Origin: Magnolia sinica
Taxonomy: Eukaryota > Streptophyta > Magnoliopsida > Magnoliales > Magnoliaceae
NCBI RefSeq assembly: GCF_029962835.1
Contig: NC_080584.1
Location: forward strand, 78,830,862-78,894,861
Length of the DNA stretch: 64,000 nucleotides
Direction of reading: 5' to 3'
In this document: in pieces, positions 1 through 10,852 of the stretch
Layout: each line of letters starts with the position of its first letter
How positions within the stretch are numbered: position 1 is the first letter of the stretch
The notes under the pieces: generated by a model
Told to the model about the DNA's origin: nothing
The model's database searches: none
The model's input: the letters and a program-made list of their open reading frames with translations, nothing else
Program-made: the position numbers and the translations under genes

Positions 1-187
1 GCGTTTCAACTCTCTGTAAACGGGGCACAAATCGTTGTATGCTTGGATAAACCCATTGTATCATCCATCTAGTTGACCCTTCTTTGGTGGACCAACACAT
101 ATAAATTCACAATGACTGGGGAATTTTCCCCTGTTGACCATTTTTGTTTTCAGTCATCTATTCGATCAAATGGCCAGGACGATTATG

Positions 188-226
188 TCAGTTTGACTTT
201 TGAACTATGGTCAAAAGTCAAACTGA
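188..226. repeat. Perfect 16-bp inverted repeat (hairpin)
   Basis: TCAGTTTGACTTTTGA at 188-203 is followed by a 7-base spacer and its exact reverse complement at 211-226. It lies about 30 bp upstream of an AG/exon-like boundary. It is too short to be a MITE or a typical miRNA precursor; function unknown. Confidence 0.7.
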
Positions 227-2068
227 GGGCTATATAATTTGATTGGTCTGTTTTCAGATGAATGTGTGTTATGTGTATGGTGGACGAGACAACATAAAGT
301 GAAGAGTGCTGGTGAATGGCCTGGATCTCCAACTGAGGTTCCCAGAGCAGATTCAGGTTCGGTATCCATCTATTTGTCAACTGAATGTGTCTCATCTAAT
401 GTTTCGGTACTTGTGTCTCAATTCTGCTCTTTAACTCATCTCAGCCATCGGTTAGCACCACTGATACAACTCTTTTTTCTGGCAATGGAGCTTTAGATCC
501 TATGGATACGTCTCCTTGTTCTACTAACCACTTAGATGGCATACATGATGACAACACTTACACAAGATTTGCAAATCAACAAAGGCTGGAAGAAGGGCAT
601 CACCAGAAGCCATAAAGATGTGGAAAGAAAATGGTTTTACTAGGTAAATATACAAAAGGATGTACTAAATGGCTGAATGTTAGCAAGTTGTTAATATTAC
701 TTGGAGCATAGTTCAAAAGCTTCTACCACTTCTTTCGAATTCAGCGCCATTTTCCATTTATCATCAATATCTTCAAGTCCAATGCCCTGGGTCCTGTTGG
801 CTTTATTTTGTGTGCATCTGTTAGTCTACTCTTTTTAATGGTAATCTGATATGATTTCCGTTTTAGTTTGTCTTTGGCTCTTTCATTAGCTATGTCTATA
901 GAAACCATCTGCCAGCGAGATTCAAATGTTGATACCATAACCTACAGATGTGTGAGATTTCCTAGTAGATTAATTTAGCACTATTTGGATATGTAAATTA
1001 ACTTATGAGCCGAATATTTTGCTCAATGTTGTTTAAATCCTACAGTTTTCTGTTCGGATCCTATGATCTAATTGAAGTCTCAGAGGGGGCTGAATTGCCT
1101 TTAGGGAAGATGTTGAAACGTTTGAAATCCCAAAGAATGAAGAAAATGTCTGATGGATAGCCCGGATCTCTTATAATGTGCTATGTTGGAACATGGGCAG
1201 CATCTGGGTTGTCGTGACTGTTGATGGTGGATGTAAGAATGCATTGTTTCTACAATTGAATGTGTCTAGATGCCCAATAGAAATGTCATTTATGTATAGA
1301 CTATTGAGGTTGCTTATGCTGTTTCTAATCTAGATGTGTTTGAGTGGTTTTGCTTCTTTGCAGCTGCAGTCATCAGGATGGAAGACGAAACATCTTCTGT
1401 CGTCTTCGATTGTTTGGAGGGAACATTGGATTCATGGTCCTTCGAATGAAAAGATCAACTAGGTAAGCCTCTGCTCTATTATATCCCCTTGTGTGTTCGA
1501 TCATTGCTCATGCCCCCAATGCAGAACAGAGGAATTATATCCTGCACAGCAGTATCTATGCTATGCTTGGATGTACACAAGGATGGTTTTGTGCTTCTCT
1601 TTTTCATCCTTCTTCGAGGTAACTCAATAAAAAAAAATTGTTAGTCTTATTCTATTGGCAATTTTTATTTTTATTTTTCATTTTACAGTAATAAACATAT
1701 GCTAGAATTCTAGATATTCTATTTAAGAAATTCTGCTTTCTGCTGCTTCATCTTCATCTATGAATGCAGATGGGTATCCAATCTAAGTGTAGTTTGAAAT
1801 CATCCAATCACCCTGCCATGTTTACTTTGGTGAGTTGGCTCTGCCATATTCAGGTTTGACCAGCTCTACTACATAAATCTCCCTTTTCTTTGAATGAGAA
1901 AACTATTGGGGTTCCTTGGGATTTCTATGGCTCCACTGTATGTTTGGCACATGAAAAGCGTGCATTCATAGTATGAATTCAGTGGGTTCTCTGAACTGTT
2001 GGCTGTCCTTGAAAGGGTTGTCATAGAATGATTGGCCAAGAGTTTGCAATGTACATTTAGGTTTCTGG

Positions 2069-2522
2069 TTTGTATGAGCAAGGCCCATGGTTCATTGATC
2101 CATACCGTTGAGTTGATGGGACTTATTGTCACCTTTCCAAAAAAAAAAAAATGGATGTAATTTAATGGACCCTATTGTCAACGACACATTCACCAAATAT
2201 CATATAGATGTGAAGATTGTAGCTATAGAATATTTGGCCCTTTTTTCTTCTTCTTCTTCTTTTTTTGCTAAATGTGAACTGTTTCTGTATTTCTTCCTTA
2301 AAGACATGTTTGGGTATGTGAATCGAAAGGAAAAGAAAGGAAATAATATAATTGTTCTATGATGTTTTCCATGAGAACTACTGAAACATGGTTGTTGTAA
2401 TGTCCACCTATTGAAGGCTTAGGATTTCTAACCATCTGGGACATTTTGGTGCATGGTCGTCCACATTGACCAGCAATATTAACGGTGTGGATCACTGAAC
2501 CATGGGCCTCACATATACAAAC
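2069..2522. mobile_element. MITE-like element with inverted ends
   Basis: The ends are imperfect inverted copies: AGGCCCATGGTTCATTGATC near 2081-2100 and its reverse-complement-like partner near 2490-2510 (reading GATCACTGAACCATGGGCCT). Similarity continues outward through a TTTGTAT..-type sequence. A related end-like sequence occurs near 8380-8400, so this is a dispersed family. No transposase is present and no clear target-site duplication could be fixed, so superfamily is unassigned. The centre contains an A-run near 2138-2150. Confidence 0.5.
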
Positions 2523-4815
2523 TCTCATCCTAAGCACAGTACAATACCTGCTATTGAGAAATGTGATGTGGTTCTGGGTTTAAGTTCTGAACCCAGTAAT
2601 ATGTTTAGTTGTCATACTTTGTAATGAGACATCCCCTGTTTTTAAAGAAAATGTATTATTCTGTGCGGATGAACAATCTAATTCTGCAGAATTGCTTTCC
2701 TTGGAAACAAAAGATGTAGAGAAAAGACAGAGAAATTGAAAAAAAAAAATAATAATAATAATAATAATAATGCCTTTGGTACTTGGTAACATTTGTGAAA
2801 TTGTATCTCCTTTCAGTTTTTGTTGATAAACTGATGGTGTTCATGGGAGAAATTGAAGCATTCTGTTTCCATGGTTACAGCAGTCAAGCCAAGGAATAAT
2901 ATCAGAAGAGTTGATTAATCACCTCATGAGTATTCTTGGTCACGTAATGCAGCTCAAAACATTGAAGGTAGGGAAATAAATGAACATGCAGCTCGTTGTT
3001 GCATGTATGAAGGAGCTATGATTGCAATAAAACCTAGCTAGTAATGCCAACGCTTGCATTCTAAGCTGTCTAATCAAAAAGTGTACTATTGTTTTTAGGA
3101 TTCATATTACCTACTGTGGAGCACAGGTTTCTTCATTTGATTTTACTGTTATTTGGCTCAAACTGTAATTACCTAGGAGTTAGTGAAGTTAAATGATATG
3201 ATGATGCAACCACAAAGGGGAATGTAAATAGATCAAAGAAAAGAAAAAGATAGTGGGAAAGAATCCAACAATCTTCTAGTCAAGACTAGAGAAACAAAAA
3301 CTAATTGATGACATTATCTTCTCAATTAGGCATAAATCTATGTTTGTGTGTAGGTCAAGGGCATTGAGTACAGAGTATAACTCTCTCCCAAATGAATCTT
3401 CCCAACCATTTGACTGTGATTGAGATGAATTTGTGTAAGCTACCACTCCTGATATCTCTTTCCCTTTGTTCCATTTAACATGATTCTCTGATTCATATGT
3501 AGTTTTTCTCATAGATGACATTGCTGATAACGGGAAGAGGTTAAAACCTCTTAAAATCCCTCATTGAGTTGATTTTATCTAGTTTTCTTAATCATAAGAA
3601 GCATATGATTGATTAATATATTTGGTTTCATAGCATGGTCTCAAGAGCTGATGTGAATCCTACGCGATTGAGGAATTCATGATTTCAACGTGATTCATGA
3701 CAAGCGATGAGTACATAGTCCACTTCAGCTTATGGGCTATTTCAAAGGTATTATAGAGGTTTCCATATCATGCACCACCATGTGGGTATGTTTGTAGTTG
3801 GCTGATGTGCAGTTGTGAAGAAGACTAGAGGCTGGATGTTTGGGCTCACAAGGTTGGTGTTTGCTGTATGTATGGATTTATGGGTGGTTGTCTTATTGCT
3901 GTATGTTGTGTGCTATAGGGCTGTTAGGAGAGTGGATTGTAAAAGTTAGGGGTGCCAGGGGAGGTATGTCTATAGAGTAGGGGTTCGGGCCCCCCTTCTG
4001 TTTTATATCTAGGTGTGGCTTCATGCAATGGTTGTTGCAGGCCTTCTACAGTTTGTTGTTATCTTGCAATCTAGCATGAAATCAACACTCAAGGAAGACC
4101 TTTACTGGTGTGCTGCAACCCTTTCCTTTTTCAACAAACAGGTGATGAGTTCTCAAATAGAACAAATACGTGCACACACATACCAATAATAAAACAATAC
4201 ATGCATAAAGAATGTCAAGAGCATGCTTGATATGGGAAATGACACTCTCTACCTGAGTTTTCCTCGTAGGCAAATAAATAGTTTTGCAAATAATCCACTG
4301 TCTCATGAGTTGCTTCCACTGTTCCACATGAAAATCTTCCATTGAAACTCTCAAGATCTTTTTTGATAGAATGCTGAAATTTTTATTGAAAATTAATTGA
4401 AAGAAGGAAAGCTATCGATTAAGATAATGGACAACTATTGCCAATTAGAAGAGTCCCTTACTTTTAGATAGCTATCAGATCATTAAATTACCATTTTGAG
4501 TTCAGGAGTTTTTCAGATAGCTCTTCTTGATCTTGATAAAGCTCTTTTCTTCTGATTGTTTAAGTTATTTAGAAACTGAAATGCTTGCAATGGCTCTTGT
4601 TTTAGTGGTATGCTGGGAATGGGATTCTTATCTAATTTGAATCCTTATTTTATCATTTACAGTCGACAGACGTATTTGCATGTGTTATGACAGATTTCTT
4701 TTTTGGAAAGTAACATTACCAGGGATTGGACCCTGGATCACTCACACACACTTCTTAATCTTATTATGATGGATAAAAATTTTCCTGGTTCACTGACTTC
4801 CTTTTACCTAAATAG

Positions 4816-5019
4816 TTCGCTATCATCTTGATGAGGACCCAAAGACTTTGAAGGTGTTTCCCATTCCACTTCATGATGCCAGTGGCTCAACTCTGCATTA
4901 TGACCGGCTTAGCATTTCACCTGATGGAAAGATATTGGCAGCAACCCATGGTTCCACATTGTAATGGTCATGTGCTGAAACTGGAAAGGTTTTGGATACA
5001 TCTGAAAAATCACATGAAG
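4816..5019 (+). pseudogene. WD40-repeat-type host exon, degenerate
   Basis: A 204-bp block bounded by TAG before and GTATAAG after encodes a WD40-like stretch with the motifs LSISPDGKILAATHG and AETGKVLDT, i.e. a beta-propeller blade with the usual 'SPDGK.LA' strand. The frame contains one internal TAA between HGSTL and WSC, most simply a CAA (Gln) codon turned to stop. No neighbouring exons of the same protein were found, so this is an isolated dead exon. It resembles a plant WD40 protein I cannot name with confidence. It lies only about 200 bp from an exon of a different gene (5226-5289), which is unusual. Confidence 0.55.
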
Positions 5020-5225
5020 GTATAAGCATTTTCCATTCTGTCCTTGCTTTTTTCCAATTTAATTTACTGATTATTGTATCCGTGGTTAGAATTGATGTTG
5101 CAAAACTTGTTGGTAGATATCGAACTTGGCCCAGTCGAGTAGTTTGGGAATCAATTTTGAATTTAAAGGTCTTGTTTTTTGTTCGGATTTTATGTGTCCA
5201 TGCTGAAACGCAATTCTTGGTGCAG

Positions 5226-5289
5226 GTGTATTTGGGTGGACAATACGTAAACAATCCTACACTGTCAGATGTTACGTTTCTAGTTGAAG
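5226..5289 (+). pseudogene. ARIA/ABAP1-type BTB-domain exon fragment
   Basis: After TGCAG at 5221-5225, a 64-nt exon reads VYLGGQYVNNPTLSDVTFLVEG and stops at a GT donor. From family knowledge, this matches the start of the BTB/POZ domain in plant armadillo-BTB proteins (ARIA/ABAP1 type: VYLGEQYVNN.TLSDVTFLVEG), including the conserved 'LSDVTFLVEG' strand. The following BTB exon and the upstream armadillo repeats were not found. The piece itself carries no stop, but without partners it cannot make a protein; it sits among fragments of unrelated genes. Confidence 0.65.
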
Positions 5290-5394
5290 GTTGTAAATCA
5301 TTCTTGACTGAATCAATTTGGTAGTCTATATGCTCTCATTCTTTGGGGCTTTAGACAGAAATGTTAGAGATATAAGTTTTCTTCTTGTCGTTGG

Positions 5395-5426
<32 letters not shown>

Positions 5427-5830
5427 AGAATTTTAAATTTTAGCATATATCACATGTTCTGTGAAGTTACTTCTTGGAGCTTTATGGTGGACAGCCTATG
5501 GTGCACTGAGTCTCTTTTTCCTTATTTGGATTGCCTTAACTGCCAAATGGGTTTTTGTTGACCATTAAGGAAAACAGTAGTTTCAGGAGATTCCATGCTC
5601 AAGGATCTGTTGGATGATACAATCAGTGGTATTTTTGGTCATGTTTATGAGTTGTGTGATCTTATCTTTGAACCAGTGATTCCTAACCAGTCTCTTGGCC
5701 TCATTTCAAAGTTATATGTTCTATTTTCCTTATATTGCTTAATATATTGTTATTGTGCAAGTCCTATTCATCAATAGTTCAGGTTTGATAACAAGCATCA
5801 CAAAAATCCATGCTTCTTGCATCTGTCCAG

Positions 5831-6582
5831 GGATTTGAGTGAGAATGAGTTAGTCGGGACAATTCCACCAATACTAGGCAATCTGTCCTATACTGGCAAG
5901 CTGTGAGTTGGAGACTACCACATCTAGTTTATGATCTTAGCAATACGTATGTGCCATGATTGGTCATTGTGTTTTCTGTTTATTCTTCCCAGGTACCTAC
6001 ACAGTAACAAGCTCACTGGGCCAATTCCACCCGAATTGGGGAACATGTCCAAGCTAAGCTATCTGTGAGGGTTCCTTCTTTAAAATAAAATTTCCAGTTC
6101 AGGGGTATTTGTGTAAAATATATCTGATCCTTTCCTTCTGCAGGCAATTGAACAACAATGAACTGGTAGGTAGCATTCCGGCCGAGCTTGGACAGCTGGA
6201 GTGATCTGACAGTGGGTGTACTAACAAGCTAAAAAAAATAAATAATAAATAATAATCGTGAGTTTTTATTTATTTATTTTTAAAACGGTCTCCTTTATTT
6301 CTATCATCTTATTTTAACCTTTTGTGGGAATATTTTAATTTATCATGCCAGGAATATTGCCAACAACAACCTTGAAGGACCAACCTTGAAGGACCGATTC
6401 CTCGGAACATCAGTTCCTGCACTGCACTGAATCAATTGTGAGTCTTTTGATTTCAGATTTGTTTACAAGAAATTTTTGTTCATTTCTGATCCCATGATAT
6501 CTTGTTTCAGTAATGTGCACGGCAACCGATTGAATGGTTCCATTCCATCTGAATTCCAGAAGCTGGAGAGTCTAACATATCT
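5831..6582 (+). pseudogene. ERECTA-like LRR receptor kinase, five-exon relic
   Basis: Five consecutive exons each encode one leucine-rich repeat and keep ERECTA's known one-LRR-per-72-bp-exon structure: 5831-5902, 5993-6064, 6144-6211, 6352-6437 and 6511-6582, all between AG and GT borders. Readable repeats include LVGTIPPILGNLSYTGKL, LTGPIPPELGNMSKLSYL and LNGSIPSEFQKLESLTYL; 'PPILGNLSYTGKL' is characteristic of the ERECTA family. Exon 3 is 4 nt short and runs into a TGA. Exon 4 carries a 14-bp tandem duplication (CCAACCTTGAAGGA twice), making it 86 nt and shifting the frame. The remaining LRRs, membrane segment and kinase are absent from the window, and a LINE interrupts the intron after exon 5. 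This is a partial, dead copy; ERECTA itself senses EPF/EPFL peptides in shoot and stomatal patterning. Confidence 0.85.
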
Positions 6583-6610
6583 GTAAGTTTTAACCAGAAG
6601 ATATATGTGG

Positions 6611-8280
6611 TGCAGTTTTGTGCAATCCAGATACGCCCAGGACCTACTCACAAATGACACTACTCAACCGACATCCTCTTTCTCTCCTTTGTGGAAAAGA
6701 ATCAAAGTCCTCTTCCCGCTTCTGGACACCCACATGCAATGGCAAATTAGCGAGGGCAACCAGAATCTATGGAAAGCTAATTGGACTAGTTTAGGCCCGA
6801 TGGAAAGTAGGGTCACTTACAACATCGAACCTCCTCTCAGGGACCTCAGAATTAACGAGTTTCTGGGCAAGTCTGGCCCTCTCCCGCCTTCGGCTGCTCT
6901 CGCCATTCTTTCCTAGCAGGACATTGACTTCAACTTCCATACTGGGATTTGTTTATCGGATGGCCCTAATTTACCTATCTGGCATAGAAATCCCACAGGA
7001 GCCTTCTCTGTTGCATCGGCTTGGAATGTCATCAGATCACGCAGGCCTGCCACAACTTGGGGTCCCAAAATTTGGAATGTCAAAGTTCCCCCAAAGGTGT
7101 CAGTGCTGGTTTGGAGAATTATCTCGAGAGCGCTCCCAGTTGATGCGAGGGTTCAAACTCGTGGCGTTCACCTCGCTTCTCAATGCAGTTGCTGCTATGT
7201 TGATAGTAACTAGGGCCACAGACCCCAGATTGAGACCATTCTCCATCTTTTCTTTCAAAGCAGGATGGCGCACGCCATCTGGTCCCACTTCGCTTCAATC
7301 TTCGACGTTCACATGGCCCCTTCTTCCTCAGTTGAGGCCGACCTAACCCATTAGTGGGAATCCCGACCAGGAAATGGTCCGTCAACCCCTTTCAAGAAGC
7401 TTATTCCTTATTTCATTCTATGGGAACTTTGGAAGAGCAGAAATTTGGCGAGATATGAAGGGGTGACCATGAAGTAGGGAGTGATCATCTCTCGCATCTA
7501 TAGTTGGGTTCATCTCATCGTTAATAGATGGGGAATTCCTCCCTCCCGGTCCAATTCAATGAGCAGGGCGCTTGAGGCTATGGGCATTCCAGTGCCTACC
7601 CAGCCTCAATGTTCATCCCAGGTGGTGATTTGGAGGAAGCCCCCGCCAGGTTGGGTCAAATTAAACATTGATGGATCTGCTAGGGGTAATCTAGGTGAGG
7701 CGAGAGGAGTGAGTTCCTCTTTGGATTCCACACGGGCTATGACGTTGCCTCCAATACTCAAGCGGAGCTTCGGGCAATTCATGATGGGCTTCAGCACTGC
7801 CTTCATCTTGGGTAACCCAATATTCTTGTTGAATGTGATTCGCTCCTCGTCGTGAACTTCCTCTCGGGTTATGCTGTTCCCGGTTGGAAATGGAAAGGAT
7901 GGATAGACAGAATACACAACCTCTCCAAAGCTAGAAATGTAAAATTTGTTCATACTCTTAGAGAAGGTAACGGGCCAATGGATGCCTTGGCCAAATTGGG
8001 GAGCAAATGTCAAAGGTCGAGTTTGTTTTTAGATCATTCCAACCTCCCTCCAATGGTTAGAGGCCTACCCTTCCTTGACAGATTGACCCTAGGCTCGGTG
8101 AGGAGGGGGACGTAAGATCTACTCCCCTTCGCTCCCTCCTTTTATTTTCTTTTATCTTCTTTGCCTTACAATAGGCTCCCCTCGCCTTTTTGTCTGTGGG
8201 AGCCTGAATCCTGGTTGATGCAAGCCAGTTTTGTAAATCCTTTTAGTGAAATGAATTATTCCTTTTCCAAAAAAAAAAAA
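6611..8280 (+). mobile_element. 5'-truncated L1-type LINE with poly(A) and perfect TSD
   Basis: A 1.67-kb non-LTR retrotransposon tail. The direct repeats AACCAGAAGATATATGTGG at 6592-6610 and 8281-8299 are identical (19 bp), and the insert ends in an A-run at 8269-8280, the hallmarks of target-primed reverse transcription. Translation shows the zinc-binding RT-tail domain near 7060-7330 (WGPKIWNVKVPPKVSVLVWR, then RGVHLASQCSCC and a MAHAIWSHF segment). An RNase H domain of plant L1 type lies near 7640-8020 (VKLNIDGSARGN; later VHTLREGNGPMDALAKLG). Endonuclease and reverse transcriptase are missing because of 5' truncation. The frame carries a TAG after YVDSN in the zinc region, further stops near 7350 and 7475, and frame changes within the RNase H part. 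It is inactive, but the exact TSD implies a fairly recent insertion. Confidence 0.9.
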
Positions 8281-8299
8281 AACCAGAAGATATATGTGG

Positions 8300-9199
8300 C
8301 TTATGCTTTTCTTTTCCCTTCATCTGTTCTGCCACTGCCATTCGAAACTGACTGATTTGCCTACAACTATGTAAGTAGGGCCCCATGGTTCAATGATCCT
8401 GACCATTGAATTGAGCTCATCCGACCCATCATGGATGGACTTCCCAAAAGATCTCCCAGATTGGAAGATTGTAACCCAAATGTTGGCTTTTTGAGTTGAT
8501 GTTGAAATGGTAATGTATCTTTCTTAATAATGTAAAGTTGTCCTATCATTTTGAGGATGGTCCATCCATGGTGGGCGCCTAAGAGCCCATCAATAGTATT
8601 GGGTGCCTGAGCCCCTTGTGACCTTCCTCTTGCACAGCTTTGTATCAAGGTTTGATTCATCATCCTAAGCTGTTTATAGTTTTGTTGAAAACTTAAATGT
8701 CTAAACATGTTTGTTGCATTATGACACAAGATTACTCTAACTTTTAAGTTTACAACTTCGAGGCTGTTTATATGAGATGTCACCTTTCTTGGCCAGGCTG
8801 TGGACTCTATGGGGAGAACAGAATAATCGTTGCAGTAGGAACCTACGCGGTCAGCTTTGAAGACACTTTTAGGAGGGCAAAATCAAAGATTTTGGAGTGG
8901 TCTTATGGATTGTTAGGGTGGTGTTGTTGTTTTTTTTTTTGGCTTGTAAATCAAAGTTGTTTTTGCCTAAATCACTATTTTGCTGGTTTATTCAAATTAA
9001 TGATGCCAGCTCAATGGCTGTTGTTTCCCAACACTCAAATTAAAGAGGGTACTACATGAAGTGCGCCTAAAAAAAAAAACAACCATTCATAAATGCAACA
9101 GGAAGTAGAATGAAAAGAGGTACAATAGCCCTACATGCATTACATGGGGGTGGACGTGTATGTGTCTTTGAGATGGCCATAACAAGATCTTTTAAAATA
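8300..9199. other. Intergenic, with a MITE-like end
   Basis: Directly after the LINE the old ERECTA-relic intron resumes. No sixth LRR exon could be found. Near 8380-8400 a GGGCCCCATGGTTCAATGAT sequence resembles the ends of the element at 2069-2522. The remainder is low-complexity AT-rich DNA with poly(T) at about 8930-8940 and poly(A) at about 9069-9079. No gene is seen. Confidence 0.5.
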
Positions 9200-9202
9200 T
9201 GA

Positions 9203-9640
9203 CACTGCAGCAATGAATTCTGGTGTCCATACTGTAATTGCAACTCAAGTTTGATGCAGGGAAGGATAATGACAATTTCATGTGTTGATACAATAAAAAG
9301 AAATTAGGCCAAAATGTTCAATCCAACAATGCATTTCAATAACAATACAGTAGTTTGGATTGTAGATTTCACATAATATACACTATTATTTGTGCCCTTA
9401 GGCTACGGATTAAATCCAAAAGGTTTCTTTATAGCTACGGATTTTATCCGTAGCCTTATCCCATTTTCTGCTCAAAATTATGATTTAGGGGCGGCCCACA
9501 AAACCGTGGCCGCCGGTAAAACCTTTACTGACTAAGCCTTTGCCGGCTGTTGGCTGACAGCCGGTAAAATATTTACCGGCAGTTTTTTGGACCTTTGACG
9601 GCGGTTTTGCCCGCCGAGAAAGGCTCATTTTGTTGTAGTG
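9203..9640. mobile_element. Probable small non-autonomous CACTA element
   Basis: The right end reads ...TTTTGTTGTAGTG, the reverse complement of the classic CACTACAACAAAA terminus of CACTA (En/Spm) elements. The best left end is CACTGCAGCAATG at 9203, which matches imperfectly. Both sides carry TGA (9200-9202 and 9641-9643), the 3-bp target duplication expected for the superfamily. Inside are subterminal inverted motifs (GGCTACGGAT near 9402 and ATCCGTAGCC near 9447) and GC-rich GCCGCCGGTAAAA repeats. No transposase. The right end is secure; the left end is tentative. Confidence 0.5.
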
Positions 9641-9649
9641 TGAGTATAA

Positions 9650-10030
9650 CCTCCTTTCCACAAGCTTCCTCTCTCTCTCTCACACACCTTTGATAGCCCT
9701 AAACCCTTTAGTAAACCCTTGTAAAGCTTTAAGAAACCCTCTTGTATTACCTATAAAGCCCTAGTACCTTCCATTTATAGTTTAGGAAATTCTCTTTCGC
9801 ATGGGTACGAAAACCGCCTCAAAGTTCTACAATCCACACAAAATTACGGAAGTAAATCTGCGTAACCTCGACTGGTTGAGCAAGGACCTCGACTAGTTGA
9901 GCGAACCCTCGACCGGTTGAGCAGACCCCTCAACTGGTCGAGCAGCGCGGAGAAAATTAAACCCGAAGTCGCTGGAGTTCGAGTCGAACCTCACCCTCGA
10001 CCGGTCGAGCCTGGGAGGAAAAATCCCATC
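9650..10030. repeat. LTR-like fragment with CTCGACCGGTTGAG array
   Basis: The stretch contains plant-LTR-like text (CTAAACCC.. and CTCTCTCT runs) and, from about 9864 to 10010, five or six near-palindromic units of the form CTCGACCGGTTGAGC or CTCGACTGGTCGAGC. It is absent from the matching position of copy B, so it ends at or defines the left border of the duplicated segment. No coding signal. Family not assigned. Confidence 0.45.
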
Positions 10031-10852
10031 AGGCCCCACCACGAGAATGACCTGGTGCAAAAACTAGGGTGGTCCACTCATCATATGTACCATTCTTCCA
10101 TATTCAATGTATAGAGTGGACTGGCCTGCTTTAGGGCCAGATTATCAAAACAGTGAATAGGTTGATGAGTGAGATTATAGATACCCGCCATCCATGGGAC
10201 CCACAATTTGGATGGTCCAGATAATTGTACATCAGTGCCAGTTGTGAAGGGGATGAGATACATCTTTTAAACTCTGCAAAAACCTAACACAATCCCTACT
10301 GCTACATCATAACATGGCCAAAAATGCGAGTAAATTTTTTATTTTTTATTGTTTGATTAATTTCTCATCCTAAATTCAAATGTTAGGATCGTCTAAATGG
10401 ATCGGATTTTGGGCAATCGCCCATTTATCATGGGCCCACCAGATGTGCTGTCTGGATTTTCAATTCAAAGAAACTCAAACAAGAAGATATCAAAACAATA
10501 GAACCCCAATAGTAATATAAAACACGACAATCTCATGTTGCTGTTATAAGATTTCAAAGAAACCTAAAGCGCGTTTGGATCCTCAATTCAACTGAAACGT
10601 GATAATCGGTCCATGCAGAACAAGCAACCTAGTTCCATGATTTCAAGTTGGACCTAAAACAATCTAAACCACAAATAGGGAACCAACATCTGCTCTGTTC
10701 AACTGAAATATCACGATTGAATTCAATTGAACATCCACACATGGCCTATATACGGACAGAAACTGAAGAAGACCGAGCTACTATAAGAAACTAATTTCTA
10801 CGCCATGATTTGAATTGGAATTTGGGATGCTAAGATATCTCCATGACAATCT
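10031..10852. other. 3' flank of kinase gene A
   Basis: Non-coding and clearly homologous to 47903-48786. It contains the likely 3' UTR of the kinase transcript (minus strand) but no unambiguous poly(A) signal I would commit to. Several indels distinguish it from copy B. No other gene is seen. Confidence 0.5.

Larger units (their letters stand above)
1..4815. other. Non-genic stretch with unrecognised exon-like islands
   Basis: No intact gene is visible. Several short open islands have canonical splice borders: 258-356 and 445-643 (AG before, GT after), 1364-1462 (AG/GTAAG), and one near 2884-2970 that ends before GTAGGG. The island at 445-643 stays open for about 55 codons in one frame, but that frame does not continue the one used at 258-356, so together they do not make a working gene. 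I do not recognise the encoded peptides. Given the better-identified host exons just downstream, these may be further relics of captured or decayed genes. The rest is AT-rich intron-like or intergenic sequence with a MITE-like element near 2.1-2.5 kb and an (AAT)n run near 2750-2771. Confidence 0.4.
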
